Shown here piece by piece: positions 23,579 to 35,069 of a stretch of DNA of 64,000 bases. Location of the stretch: assembly GCA_037157565.1 (NCBI GenBank), contig JAZHRO010000013.1, forward strand, positions 118,744,001 to 118,808,000, written 5' to 3'. Position 1 is the first letter of the stretch, and every line of letters begins with the position of its first letter. Origin of the DNA: Thalassia testudinum (taxonomy: Eukaryota > Streptophyta > Magnoliopsida > Alismatales > Hydrocharitaceae). Under the pieces are notes generated by a model. That model worked only from the letters and a program-made list of their open reading frames with translations. It searched no databases and was not told the origin of the DNA. Position numbers and translations under genes: made by a program.

Positions 23579-25761
23579 TGTTGTGAACCGTAGAGCGCGT
23601 ATTTGATTAGAAAAAGCATCGTAGCATAGTGCACAATACGATCAACAAAAATATTTATAAAGATAACGAGATTTGGAGTCCCAATCGTTCATCTTTAGGA
23701 GGCATTTATGCAAATGCAGATTTGAAATCGATCTCTTTTGCTCTACTTGCTTAAAATCTCATGCTGGTTTATGATGATTTACGTATTGATGTACGACATG
23801 CTAGTTTCCAAAAGATAGTAATTAAAACATAAAACTTCAATCACATCAAAAGATGATAACTAAGCACATGGTGATTTTCAACATATATATTTACATATAT
23901 AAAAGATGATGAAGATATCAGAGTTACAGAGTGCAGGTAGAGGAATGCTTGTACAGGGAAATAAAACTACTCGCTACCAGAAAACAACTGCATATATGAA
24001 TCTATGGGGGTATTTTGCATGCATTATTGGGAGAGAAGTAAGGAACTACACTATTAAGTAGTAAATAAAGCATGTAAATCTAAGAAGAACTATAATCTAA
24101 TCTAGCAGAAATAAGGGCATTCGGAGGTGGCTCTGATGGCCTTTGAGTTGGTTGAGAGGAGGAGGGGTGGCCAATGGTGCTTAGGCCAGCCCTTGGAGAG
24201 AGGTTGGAGAGGTGATCTAGCATCTTGGCATGGAGGTGGTGGCGGCGAAGGTGAAGCTACTCGTGGACATGGAGGTGGAGTGGATGTGGAATGAAACTAA
24301 CCTAAATGGAACCAAGAGTGGATAGGTGCAAATGACCACCCCTTAGGTCTTTTTATAAACCTAAGGGAAGCTCTCTAGAGAATTATGGAATTCTCTAGAG
24401 AGGCCTATGGTGGGAACTCGTGGGAGAGTGAGAGAGAGAGAGGGTGGATGGTGGTTTTTAGATCCACCAAATGTTGATCTAAAAATTGAATGGCTCTTGG
24501 TAGCTAATTTTAGCAACCAAGACAACAACACATGGTAGAGAGTTCTAGAGAACTCTAGGCTAGGTATTTTCATGTGGATGGTGTGTGTGGGTGTCTATGG
24601 GTTGAAACTTAGGTGGCTAGGTTGATTAGGTTAGGTTATAGTGGGTTTAGGTCAAGGTAGGTCTCAAATTAGGGTTGTAAACCCGAATTCACTAAGGTAA
24701 AGTGCAATTAAACTTAATAAAAGTTTAATTGGGTGTGTGAAAACTTAATTGAGAGTAAAATAACTCAATTAAGTCAGGTCTAGGTCAATTGGACTCTCAC
24801 TGAGTCCAATTGGATAGTGTGTGCTGAGATCAGGGCTCAATTGGACTCAATGAGTCCAATTGAATAGGCTAATGGAATTGACTAAGATCAAAGTCAATTA
24901 GGTTTAGTGAGGACCTAATTAGGTTCTTAAGGAGGTCTAGAGGTGATGTACTCAGGTTAGGGCACCTTAATTTAGGTTCCTATGGGGTTAGAATTGGGTT
25001 TAGGGGGCTAGAGATCCAAGATCAAGGCTTGAATTCCAAAATAGGAACTAGAGGACAGTATCAAACATCTAATAAAGTTGTCAGGCGCCATATAGTGAAA
25101 AATCAGAAGTCCATAATTGTTGTTTGGATGTCCAATCAGAGTCAGGAGGGATTTTGGGTTCTTTTTTGGGTATTTTACAGAAATTGGACTTCTGACCAAG
25201 TGTCTGGACGTCCAATAACACTGTAGAAGTGGGTTTAAGGAGTGCGGGAGTTGGCTAAGGGTTCTGGACGTCCTATAACTCATCTGGACATCCAAGTAGA
25301 GGCTAGAATTAGGGTTTAAAGGTTTCCTAGGGTGCGGTGACCAAATCTAAGGGTGGCTAAAGCTTGGGGAGGCTTCTAGGCTGTCCTAGGGCTAGGATGA
25401 ACCTAAGTTCTTCATAAGTTATTGCTTTATTCCTACTTAATAGAATAGCATACCTTAATTTCCTTACATTATTATCTATTGTATCTAATCTAAGTCTTCT
25501 GCTCCAACTCTGCAGTAACACCAATTATCCTTTATTCTTCTGATCCAGCTTTAGATACAGCTTCAGATCTACCTTCTGATCAGCTTGTTACCTGTAATTG
25601 GCATAATGCACCAAATTAGCATATTATAGCATTATTTTATGCATAGCTAAAAGAAAGTAGTAGAGACGCAAATAATGCTTATGCATGCATGAATTACCCT
25701 AACTTATGCTAAGTCCTAGCCTAATTTAGTTCAATTAAGACCTATGATTGCTGCTCAATCA
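23579..25761 (-). repeat. E2 5' LTR (family A)
   Basis: About 2183 bp. Ends TGTTGTGAACC (left) and CAATCA (right). Contains the 14-bp-arm palindrome (24371-24402), a TATA box near 24351-24360, two perfect inverted repeats around GAGTCCAATTG (24786-24812, 11-bp arms; 24837-24863, 13-bp arms) and the GACGTC-like repeats (25060-25290). The right-hand duplication CCTAC follows. Confidence 0.9.
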
Positions 25762-26031
25762 CCTACTACTTAGGCAAGCGGGTCATGATTTTTCACGCCC
25801 TTCACTGCAGTATGGTTCGACTCCATCTTCATCTTAGGAGCCATCTACGATTGATTAGGGCAAAAGGCCACTTGACCTTGAGATTCCTGTCCCTTTTCTT
25901 GAGGCTTTGACACGAAATATAGCACGGAAAAAGAAAACTCAGAATTTTTCGGACTTGAAATCAATGTTTAAGGGAGTACATATTCAGGTCCCTCTCGTCG
26001 AGGCCATTGATCACATCCCATTGTTGCTAGG
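25762..26031 (+). pseudogene. gag: E1 gag, C-terminal piece
   Basis: Continues E1 gag after E2. With frameshifts it encodes GKRPLDLEIPVPFLEAL, the NFSDLKSMFKGVHIQVPL segment and VEAIDHIPLL, aligning with the E2 gag end at 19790-20000. The F solo LTR interrupts it at 26031. Confidence 0.8.
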
Positions 26032-28071
26032 TGATTGGACAGCAATCATGGGTCCTAATCAACCTAAATAATGTTTGAACCTAGCTTAAATTGTGGATAT
26101 TGCACTCACATCTTGCATATCATGCATTGCATCAGTCTATTTAGAATGAGATGAGATATTCTACTAGTTAATGGTTTTTATTACTATTTGCAGATAATAA
26201 AGTGATCTAAGATGGAGATAGTGGAATAAAGCAATAAAGGAAGAAGAAGATTGATCCAGATAAGAGGAGTGAGGAGGATAGCCTTATCCCTACCCTTAGA
26301 AACCCTAGGACAGCCTTTCCAAACCCAAAACAACCTCCATTAGGGCACCTTAGCCTCAAAACCCAAACATGGATAGCACTATCCATATTCTTATCCACCC
26401 TATCCCTCTCCCAAACACTTAGGAACCAAAACCAACCTTAGAAAACCTAAAACCCACTCTCCAGCACCTTTTAGGATGTCCAGACATCTGGTTGGACGTC
26501 TGATTTCTGCAGAATAACAATCCAGGAAGCCAAAACTCATATTGACACAGAATTGGACATCTAATTTAGTGTCCAGACGTCCAATTTGTAGTATAAGACG
26601 TCTGACCACTATCATGGATGTCTGATACTACTGTCTGGTTCCTGATTTTGGTGTTGGAAGCCCTAGCTTGCCTATTTTGACTTAGGAACCCCACCAGACA
26701 CCCTAGGAAACCTAAGTAGAGACCTCCTAAGCCTAGTCCACTATCCATAGCCCTACTTGTCCTATCCCTAACCCAATTGAACCATCCCATACCTAATTGG
26801 GTGCATCTACAGTTGATTGGGTGCACCCGAGCCCAATTAGATCCACCCAGGATCTAATTAACTCATACCTATTAGGGTTACCCTAGCCTAATCACATCCA
26901 CACATCTAATTAGACTTGACCTAGGCCTAATTAGGTTCACTCCTACCCAATTAGACTTTCCTAAGCCTAATTAGGTCCATACCCACTTAATCTAGATTGA
27001 CCCAACCTATTTAGCACCTAATTCTACCAAAACCCACAACCTAGCCCTACGAAAAACACACACCCACACACACACGCACACCTTCCCATTTTACTCCCAC
27101 CAAACCCATGCACACTCTCTTGGAAACCCTAAAAACTTGTGTCAAACCTAGATCCAAAAATTATGGCATTGCTATTTTTGGTGCCACCAAAAGTGGCAAC
27201 CAAATGGAGCCTTCCATAAGGGCAAAGAGAGAGCTACGAAATTGGACCATCTCCATACACTCTCCCATCCATACTCTCCACTCTAAACTTGCTTCCACCA
27301 TCCAAAACCTTAAGGCCGTCCTCCTCATCCTCCTCCAAGGCTCCATGGACGGCTAGCTAGAGAAGCTTCTCTCCAAAGCTTCAAGGATGGCCATTGGTAG
27401 AGAAAGGGAGCAACACCCTCCTCTCTCCACTTGGGTGCACTCACCCCCATCTTCTTCTTCTTCTTGGACAGCCATGAAGGCTCATCCATTGTCTCTTGTG
27501 GCCGTCCATCTCTTTTGGTAGGCGTGTAGATGGGTTTGCATACCCAAGGTCTAGCCTACACCCTCACACAAGGCCGATGGCCCTAGTGCCAACTTTCCGG
27601 TGTGAGGGATTTTCTATTTATATGCTTTCTAGTGTAGATGATGTGTGATAATTTTTTATGCATAAATAATTTCATGATGTTTCTGTGATTGATTGTCCTC
27701 ATGTTTGCTTGCCTATATGACACTTTGATTTGTTCACACCATGCACGGTCACCATGGTCTCATTTAGATGCACATAGTCACTTAGGTTTTTGCTAGTTTA
27801 TCTAGATCTAGGTTTCAATTCGCTTTTCAAAATAAAAAATCAAAAACACAAAAAGACAAAAATAGTAGCTTAGGTTAGATTTAGGTTATAAAAGCCGATC
27901 CAAATCTCGATTTGTTTTCATACCTCCCAGAGACTAACGACCGAGACTCAAGTTCTAAAAAGAATAAAGATCTATGCGAGTTTCGTTATCACAAATATCT
28001 TTGACAAGTGGTTTTTGCGACTATACTATGATTTCCAACGATTTCGAAATACGCGATTTCCACGCTCGTCA
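26032..28071 (+). mobile_element. Solo LTR, family F
   Basis: About 2040 bp with a perfect duplication CTAGG (26027-26031 and 28072-28076). Starts TGATTGGACAGCAATCATGG, close to the family-A terminus, and ends CGCTCGTCA. The body has GACGTC/GACATC repeats (26478-26640) and CCTAATTAGG phrases like family A but is otherwise diverged. The LTR end block CCTCCCAGAGAC...GAGACTC lies at 27923-27949. No internal sequence. Confidence 0.88.
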
Positions 28072-28076
28072 CTAGG

Positions 28077-28448
28077 TTCTTTAAGGACTATTGTACCCTA
28101 AAGTGACAGCGAAAAAATGGATGACAAGCAATACTATCGGAGGAGGATAGCACTATGATTCTAGCCAACTTACTATCTAAGAAGAAAGACCCTGGTACCC
28201 CACTCATTTCCTACTTTTTGCAAGATTCTGAATTTGATCGGGCCCTTCTTGATCTGGGTTCGTCCATCAACTTGACTCGTACTGCCGTATATGATCGATT
28301 TTGAATTGGGGAGTTAAGACCCACCTCGGTTACAATTCAGCTAGCTGATAGATCAGTAAAAACACCAAGGGGTGGTTGAGAATGTGATCATAAAAGTCCG
28401 CAGATTCTGCTTTCCTGCAAACTTTTTCGTTCTCGCTATGGAGGTTCC
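28077..28448 (+). pseudogene. E1 gag-protease junction and protease, first part
   Basis: Encodes ANLLSKKKDPGTPLISYF, the protease site FDRALLDLGSSINLTRTAVYDRF and IQLADRSVKTPRG, with a TGA in the DRF-IGEL segment and a frameshift before the ENV motif. E3 inserted in the Met-Glu-Val-Pro motif splits the protease; the rest begins at 50313. Confidence 0.82.
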
Positions 28449-30093
28449 TGTTGAAATGTCAAAGGACTACGCTATCGGAATTTGGTTTTGAAAACCTGTC
28501 GTTGTAGTTTGAATAGCGAAAAACTTGGGTTCAACAAATAAAATTTATACCGAAATAGAAATCTCAGGTCGAACTCAGGGAGGCTGCGTCGATCAAAATT
28601 CGCAATTATATTCTTTTTGTGTTTTTGTAAAGAAATGGGGTAATTACAATGAAATGAAATATTATAGACAATAAGAGAGAGAGAGAAAACATCCACTTGA
28701 TATTGCAAAACGTTTGTACAAGTAAGCGAGAAATTACACTAGAAAGCAGGAAAACTATTACAACTAGGAAAGTTCTACTCTAGAAAGTAGGAAAAAGAAA
28801 TGGGAGAGAGAAGTTATCCTCCTCGATGATCGCTTGGAGGACAAGCCAGACGAAACAACGCCTGGAAGACGAGGAACAAAGTGGGAAGAAGGAGGTCGAG
28901 GCAGGAGGAACGGGAACAAGGGAGCATGTCGTCGTCATCGTGGGATCCACTTCGTGATGGGGGCAAAAAATTCACTTTATCTCTTGAGGAGCATCTCAGG
29001 TGTGGGACAAACTTCTCTTAAGCTTTGGAGAGGGAGAGAAGAGAAGGAAGGGATGAGAAATCCATATGGAAGGGGTCTCCTTTTATAGTTGTAAGGAGTG
29101 GGGGCATTTTGGACATTACAACTTGAAAAACATTAATTTAGGTCCTTTATCCATCACTAAAGGCCTAAACGTGGCCGACGTGCTCGCCGCTCGTGCGCCC
29201 GCCCCTCTTCCGCGCCTAAAATGCATGCTCACATTCTTCAAATCTTAGCCATCCGATCGTGAGATCAGACGACTTAGATCACTCCTCGCTGCGCCTCAAC
29301 TGTGCATGCCTACGTGTGCGCTCAAGAGTGAAGCAGGGGCATCTGATAGCGCATGCAACCGATTGATTGATCTGGACTATCCGCCACCGATCGCGTGGTC
29401 GAGATTAACCGTGCGTATGCCACTGATTGCGAGTCGAACCCGCACCTCGCGTTCACGCAAGGCCGCTCAAGTGCTGCGCTATCACTGCTTCTTCGTCGCG
29501 TTTACATTTTAAGCGTGCACACTCGTGGTCGTTGGATGGAGATCCAACGGCCCAGATTCATCGAGCAGGTGAAGAAGAGAAGAGGAGGTGGGTCCTTGGG
29601 GCTAGTTGGGTGGCTGGGATGGCACCACGTGGCACCATCTTGGCCATCCATCTTTTGAGTGTTGTAGATGGTGCCACAGGTGTCGAATTGGACTGATTTT
29701 CGTGCTGTTAGGCTACAATCGTCGATCCAAACCCATCCGTGCGATCGGATTTGTTGTCTGACGTATGGATTAACACCATCTTGGCCCTTGATCTTCTAGG
29801 GTTCCTTGGTCTTTATCTGATGCTACAGATGTCCGATCAGGGTGATCTTGGAGTCATTGAACTCCAATCGCTACCTTGATCAAATCCGTATGGTTGGATC
29901 TGCGATCCCAGGTTCCGATTAGCAAGTTGCCCTATCCCTGGCCATAAAAGGAGGCAATTAACCTACATTTTATTCAGACTAATCTAAATATAAGATGATG
30001 CATGTTATGCAATATTTATAGTATGTGATGCAATTCTATGCTTAAGAACACGCATAAATAGACAGTTTATGTAGTATAAACATGTTTACATCA
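28449..30093 (-). repeat. E3 3' LTR (family C)
   Basis: About 1645 bp, from TGTTGAAATG to GTTTACATCA on the plus strand. TATA box on the minus strand at 29079-29088 (complement CCTTTTATAG). G-box CACGTG at 29626-29631. The tRNA-like block lies at 29430-29481 and the GTTGGAT inverted repeat near 29530-29555. Near the left end, the reverse of the conserved LTR end block sits at about 28560-28590. Confidence 0.88.
29430..29481 (-). promoter_or_regulatory. tRNA-like A-box/B-box block in E3 LTR
   Basis: The minus strand has TAGCGCAGCACTTGAGC (29481-29465), close to a tRNA A box, then CTTGCG-TGAA-CGCGAG, which can pair, then the B box GGTTCGACTCG (29440-29430). The order and spacing match a tRNA-derived SINE head. 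The 5' LTR copy (about 49646-49697) has the same block with a B box of GGTTTGACTCG. Confidence 0.5.
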
Positions 30094-30130
30094 CACCCCC
30101 ATGCCTATCTTTTGCTAGTCCCTAGCAAAA
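30094..30130 (-). other. E3 3' polypurine tract with hairpin
   Basis: A perfect 9-bp hairpin (arms TTTTGCTAG and CTAGCAAAA around GGA, 30110-30130) is followed on the minus strand by ATAGGCATGGGGGTG next to the 3' LTR. Confidence 0.75.
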
Positions 30131-31308
30131 ACTGCATGCTATTTATAAAAGAATTAGGTTGGATTACTTGGGCATAAGTCATTTTCAACATTAAGAAATT
30201 TTTACTCAGGATCTGAACTTTCAAAGACACATGCCCGGGTATCTGCCAAAATGCAGACCACCTCAAGTCCTCACCTTATTCAAAGAAAAATCTCTTTTTC
30301 TCTTTTTCTTCTTTTCTTTTTTTTCTTTTTTGGATTTTTGGGTTTAGGGTTAAAGAGTGGCTTTCTACGGCCATTCAACCCACCTAAGATTTGATGAGAA
30401 CCTTATATTCTAAGCATCTTATTGTGAATGTGATAGACTCGTTGATCGGCAATTAGAACAGACTTCGAATTTCTACGCCTCTAGGTGACCTTAAAAAGAG
30501 AGTCTGCCTAAAGGTGTATCTTTACGACCGGTAGCTTTCTCCCTACTTTTATTTTTGTGGGGTCAACACAAGGGTGAATCCAGTGTATATCTTCTCGGTT
30601 TATTCTACTTCTCCGCTTCTTCCTAAGTGTTTTGGGAATTTTCAGTGCATTTCATGAACTAGGTTCTGGACAATCGGTCAATGAGCTGTTACCACCGACA
30701 ACTTACCAGCCATACTCATGCGGCAAAGTATGGTTTATTTCTTTTGTTTTCTTTTTCTTTTCTCCTTTTCTTTTTCTTTTTGACTTTTTTTTTTTTAAGT
30801 AGGTAGCTTCCTTGGTCTAAGATTTACCTAAAGGCAGCAAGAAGAGAATGGTCTAGTGACTGGGCTCTGGACAACCTACCTATGGGCTTTTACCCATGAT
30901 AACTTGCCAGCCATATCACCCTAGAAGGTTCATTAGCTACCCAATTTTTGTTAAAACCGCCGATCAACAAGTCAGTGAAAAGATAGTGTGCATATGCTTT
31001 AAACTTAAAGTTCCCTCAAATCAGAGGGTGGGTTGATAAGTTGTGTACTTATCACCTAAACTTATTTAATCAAATTACAATAGAATTAAGATTGCGAGGA
31101 TTCGAAAAGAAAATCCACATTTTAGTAGATACACAGGTTGATTAAGCCCAAAGACCTGAAGGGTCGTTGTGTTCAGATCCTAATGTAATATTTCCAAAGA
31201 TTGAAAAGTTCTAATGTCCAAGTATTCCTTCCTAACTCAAATTTTTTTTTATGAATAAAATTTATAAGAATTTCACAGAGCTGACAAAATGATTCAAAAA
31301 TGAATCCA
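30131..31308 (-). other. E3 3' untranslated domain
   Basis: About 1.2 kb with no env frame. Two imperfect copies of a ~70-base phrase (TCTGGACAA...CTTACCAGCCATA) lie near 30665 and 30865; E5 has the same pair. T-rich runs at 30290-30330 and 30740-30800. Confidence 0.6.
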
Positions 31309-31343
31309 CCCCCCCATGCCTAGCTGATGCAATGTCCACATTG
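31309..31343 (-). other. E3 internal polypurine tract with hairpin
   Basis: On the minus strand CAATG-TGGA-CATTG (31343-31330) is followed by TAGGCATGGGGGGG (seven G, complement 31309-31315). It starts about 160 bases after the pol stop. Confidence 0.7.
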
Positions 31344-31475
31344 AGAAAAAGAGACATGAAAGAAAGGGTAGAGTACGGAAGATATCACTTGAATATGAAG
31401 CTCGGGTTAGATTTGTGTCATATGTACAACTGCTGAGTTTAATGTCGTCAGCTAGGAGAAGTCCAGCCAAAGAAG

Positions 31476-32800
31476 TCACAACATGGCTAGAGTAACCGTG
31501 TCTGAGATGGGTTCTGGAAGAGTACGGTCAATAATAGGCTTCAGACATTGAGCGTTGACTTTGAATGAATTACCCATCTTCGGGTCAGAGATCTGAACGG
31601 CACCGTTTGGAAAAATCTGGTCGATAATGAATGGGTCGTTCCATTTTGAAATAAGTTTGCCGGGAAAGAGCTTAAGTCGAGAATCGAATAACCAGACCTT
31701 CTAGTTCAGCTCAAAGCTCTTGCGGGAAATCAATTGATCATGTAGAGCTTTGGTCCGAGCCTTGTAGATCTTGGAATTCTCATATGCATCATTTCTAAGC
31801 TCCTCCAACTCAAATAGTTAGAGTTTCCTGGTCTTCCCAGCTAAACTCAGATCTAAATTGCACTGCTTGATTGCCCAAAATGCCCTATGCTCAATCTCTA
31901 CGGGTAAATGGCATGCCTTTCCATACACCAAACGAAACGGAGACATGCCGATGGTCATTTTATACGCCGTACAGTAGGCCCAAAGAGCGTCCTCAAGCTT
32001 TTGAGTCCAGTCTTTGCGATCAGTCCTAATCATTTTCTACAGAATATTCTTAATCTCCCTATTGGTGATCTCGGCCTGTTCATTTGTCTGGGGATGATAA
32101 GGTGTGGAGATTCTGTGATTAACCCTGTATTTAGCTAGCAAATTACAGAACTGGGCATTAGTGAAATGAGTACCACCATCACTGATGATGGCCCTCGGAA
32201 TCCCGAACCTGCTGAAGATGTTTTTCTTGACAAAATCGATGACCACCTTGTGGTCATTGGTTCGGGTGGGAATCACCTCAATCCATTTGGACACGTAATC
32301 AACAGTGATGAGAATGTACTAATGTCCAAATGAAGGGAGAAAGGGTCCCATGAAATCAATTTCCTAAAAGTCAAAGATTTCGGCAGGAAGAATTGGGTTT
32401 AGGGGCATCATATCTCTCTTAGTCATGCTCCCGAGTGCCTGACATCGGGAACACGACCTTGAGAAATCCTAGGCATCCTTGAATAAAGATGGCCAATAGA
32501 ATCCAGATTGCAAAATTTTTGCAGCCATCTTTTTCCCGGAGAAGTGTCCACCACATGCAGATGCATGGCAGAATTAGAGTATACTGTTGAATTCATTCTC
32601 CGGAACACATCGGCAAATAATCTAATCAGAGCCGATGAGATACAGTTTAGGGTCCTCCCAGAAATAATATTTGGCCTCAGATTTGAGTCTATCCCATTGT
32701 TGCTTGGTCCAGTCCTAGGGGATTTGACCAACAGCCAAATAATTAACAATGTCAACAAACCACGGGATTTAGACATCCGAAACTGTAAGGATGGTTTCGT
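31476..32800 (-). pseudogene. E3 integrase
   Basis: The HHCC part (about 32430-32600) is broken by frameshifts. The core keeps Asp in AIISDGGTHF and the Glu-bearing EITNREIKNIL segment (32037-32294), then [16 protein letters not shown] and [20 protein letters not shown] (31818-32033). The C-terminal part ends at a TGA at 31476-31478 after DPKMGNSFKVNAQCLKP. A TAG replaces the Gln of the ILQKM motif near 32036. No chromodomain seen. Confidence 0.82.
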
Positions 32801-34250
32801 CTAGAAAAGTATCAGCAATCGGGATGTTCGGACGAGAAGAATCACTTATAAGTCTTGATAAATGATCCTCCAGCACATTTTGTACCCTGGATTTATCCTT
32901 GATTTCAAGATCAAATTCTTAAAGTAGAAAATTCCAACAAATAAGCTAGGGTTTGGCATCCTTTTTGGCCAAGAGATGTCTCAAGGCCAAGTGGTCAGTA
33001 TAAACAATGACATGAGACCCTAAGAGATAAGCCCTAAATTTTTCCAAAGTAAATACTACGGCTAGTAATTCCTTCTCAGTAATAGTGTAATTGCTTTGGG
33101 CTTTGTCTAGAGTTTTACTTGCGTAGTAGATGACAGAGGGCTTCCTGTCAACTTTCTAACCCAAAACAGCCCCGACCGCATAATCAGAAGCATCAATCAT
33201 GATCTCAAAAGGGGCTATCCAAATCGGTGGTTGCAGCACCGGAGCACAAGTGACTGCCGTTTTAAGAAAATCAAATGCCTTACGACATGATTCATCGAAA
33301 ACAAACGGTGTTTCTTTGGTGAGAAGATTGCTCAGAGGATGTGAAACCTTTGAAAAATCCTTGATGAATCTTCTGTAGAATCCCACATGACCAAGAAATG
33401 ATCGAATTTGTTTAACAGATGTGGGAGGAGGAAGTTTAGAGATAGCATCAACCTTAACTTTATCCACTTCAATTTCCCATTCAGAGATTACATGACCCAA
33501 GATGATATCTTCTTGTGTCTTGAAATGACTCTTTTCCCAACTAAGGACCAATCTTGTTTTGATGCATCGTTTAAGAATCATTTCTAAATTAGCTAGACAA
33601 GAGTCAAACGATTCTCCAAAAATAGAGAAATTGTCCATGAAGACTTCCATAAACTCTCCCACCATGTTAGAGAATATGGCTAACATACACGTTTGAAAAG
33701 TCGCAGGTGCATTGCATAAACTGAATGGCATCCTACGGAAAGCAAAGGTTCTGTAAGGACAGGTGAAAGTAGTTTTTTCCTGATCTTCAAGATGGATAGG
33801 AACTTGGTTATATCCTGAGTAGTCATCAAGAAAACAAAAGTACTTCTGCCCAGCTAATCTTTCCAAGATTTGATCAATGAAAGGAAAAGGGAAATGATCC
33901 TTTTTTGTGGCTGTGTTCAGCTTCCTGTAATTGATACAAACCCTCCAAGAGGAAGCTGAATGAGTTGTGATGGATTCTTCTCTCTCATTAGTCACAACAA
34001 TAATCCTAGCTTTCTTGGGAACAATCTGCACGGGACTTACCCAAGGACTATCAGAGATCGAATAAATGATTCCTGAATCGAGCCACTTAATAATCTCCTT
34101 TTTTATCACTTCTCGCATATTTAGATTTAATCTCCTCTGCATTTGGCGAGAAGGGCAGGATCCATATTCCAAAAATATTCTATGATTGCAGTAAGATGGC
34201 TCGATCCCCCTAAGGTCATGAATGGTCTAACCAATTGCCTCCTTTTATTC
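32801..34250 (-). pseudogene. E3 reverse transcriptase and RNase H
   Basis: The 338-residue frame 33156-34172 spans VIKKEIIKWLDSGIIYSISD, WVSPVQIVPKK, FPFIDQILERL, RRMPFSLCNAPATF and the active site, which reads VFMDNF: the second catalytic Asp is Asn (AAT codon at 33632-33630), a change expected to inactivate RT. The thumb [18 protein letters not shown] follows. RNase H carries MIDASDYAVG, TITEKELLAVVF and YTDHLALRHLLAKK with stops in between (32880-33155). Confidence 0.88.
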
Positions 34251-35069
34251 CTTCAGGACCTTAATCAATTTAATCTCCTGCTCCTTTGTTAATTTAGCAC
34301 TGATAATCACAGGGAGTGTCTTGTGTGGTCCTAAAAATTGATATTTCAAATTCTCAAGCAATGGTTTCAGTTCAAGCTGGGGCCGGTTGATGATAGAAGG
34401 TAAGGAAGATGCTGATGACTCATCAAGAGGAAGAGGTTGAGAGTGAACAAAATCAATAACCTATTCAGAAGATGGCGAGTCTGCCATAGAGGGTTGCAGG
34501 TCCAATTCATCATCAAAGGAGGAACTTTCAATTGCATAAACTATCATACAAGTTTCAATGTTCACATTATCATCCTCAAGTTCCTCGATAAATCCACAAT
34601 CCTCAAATTTATTAATCACCTTAAAAATATCTAATTTCATTCGTTGATCCCCAAAGGCGATTTCCATGCTACCACTTTCACAGTTAATGTTGTCCTTAGC
34701 AGTAGCCAGGAACGGACGCCCTAGAATGATGGGCGTGTTCCTCAGATTTTCGGGTACATCCATGTCAAGGATAAGGAAATCTCCAGGAAAATAGAAATCC
34801 TTAACCTTAACAATAGCATCTTCAATAACGCCTCGTAGATTTGTGATCGAACGGTCCGCTAACTGCAGCATTACTGAAGTCAGCCGAAGTTCACCTAATC
34901 CAAACTTCTCATAAAGAGAAGTCAGAATTAGGTTGATGGTGCACCCAGATCCAAAAGTGCTCTATCAAAAGTGTAATCTTCGATGACACAAGAAATCAAC
35001 AAAGCACCTGGATCTCTCTTTTTCTGAGGGAGGTGGTGCAGGATAACAGAACTAGCCTGCTCGAAGAGT
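34251..35069 (-). pseudogene. E3 protease and linker
   Basis: The frame 34928-35410 runs from gag into the protease active site TFDRALLDLGAPST. After a frameshift, 34461-34871 has QLADRSITNLRGVIEDA, FLILDMDVPENLRNTPIILG and RPFLATAKDNINC. The Glu/Asp-rich linker before RT contains an NLKYQFLG-like core near 34340. The Asp-Leu-Gly active site is retained. Confidence 0.82.

Larger units (their letters stand above)
8864..25761 (-). mobile_element. E2: full-length Athila-like element inserted in E1 gag
   Basis: Reading right to left: 5' LTR (25761-23579), PBS, leader, gag, protease, RT/RNase H, integrase, 3' untranslated domain, PPT and 3' LTR (11048-8864). Flanking duplications are CCCAC (8859-8863) and CCTAC (25762-25766), one mismatch. 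Without the nested B solo LTR and its duplication the element is about 14.0 kb. The first ~265 aligned LTR bases show roughly 28 differences (about 10%) by my count, so the insertion is old. Gag and pol carry many stops. Confidence 0.9.

Noticed and set aside
29430..29481. Genuine tRNA gene
   Set aside because: Only the A-box and B-box halves and part of two arms are recognisable. No complete acceptor stem or standard anticodon arm.
29066..29696. Overlapping frames in the E3 LTR with counterparts at 49273-49931
   Set aside because: They recur only because the two LTRs are copies. Frames drift and stops differ; they span the TATA box and tRNA-like block.
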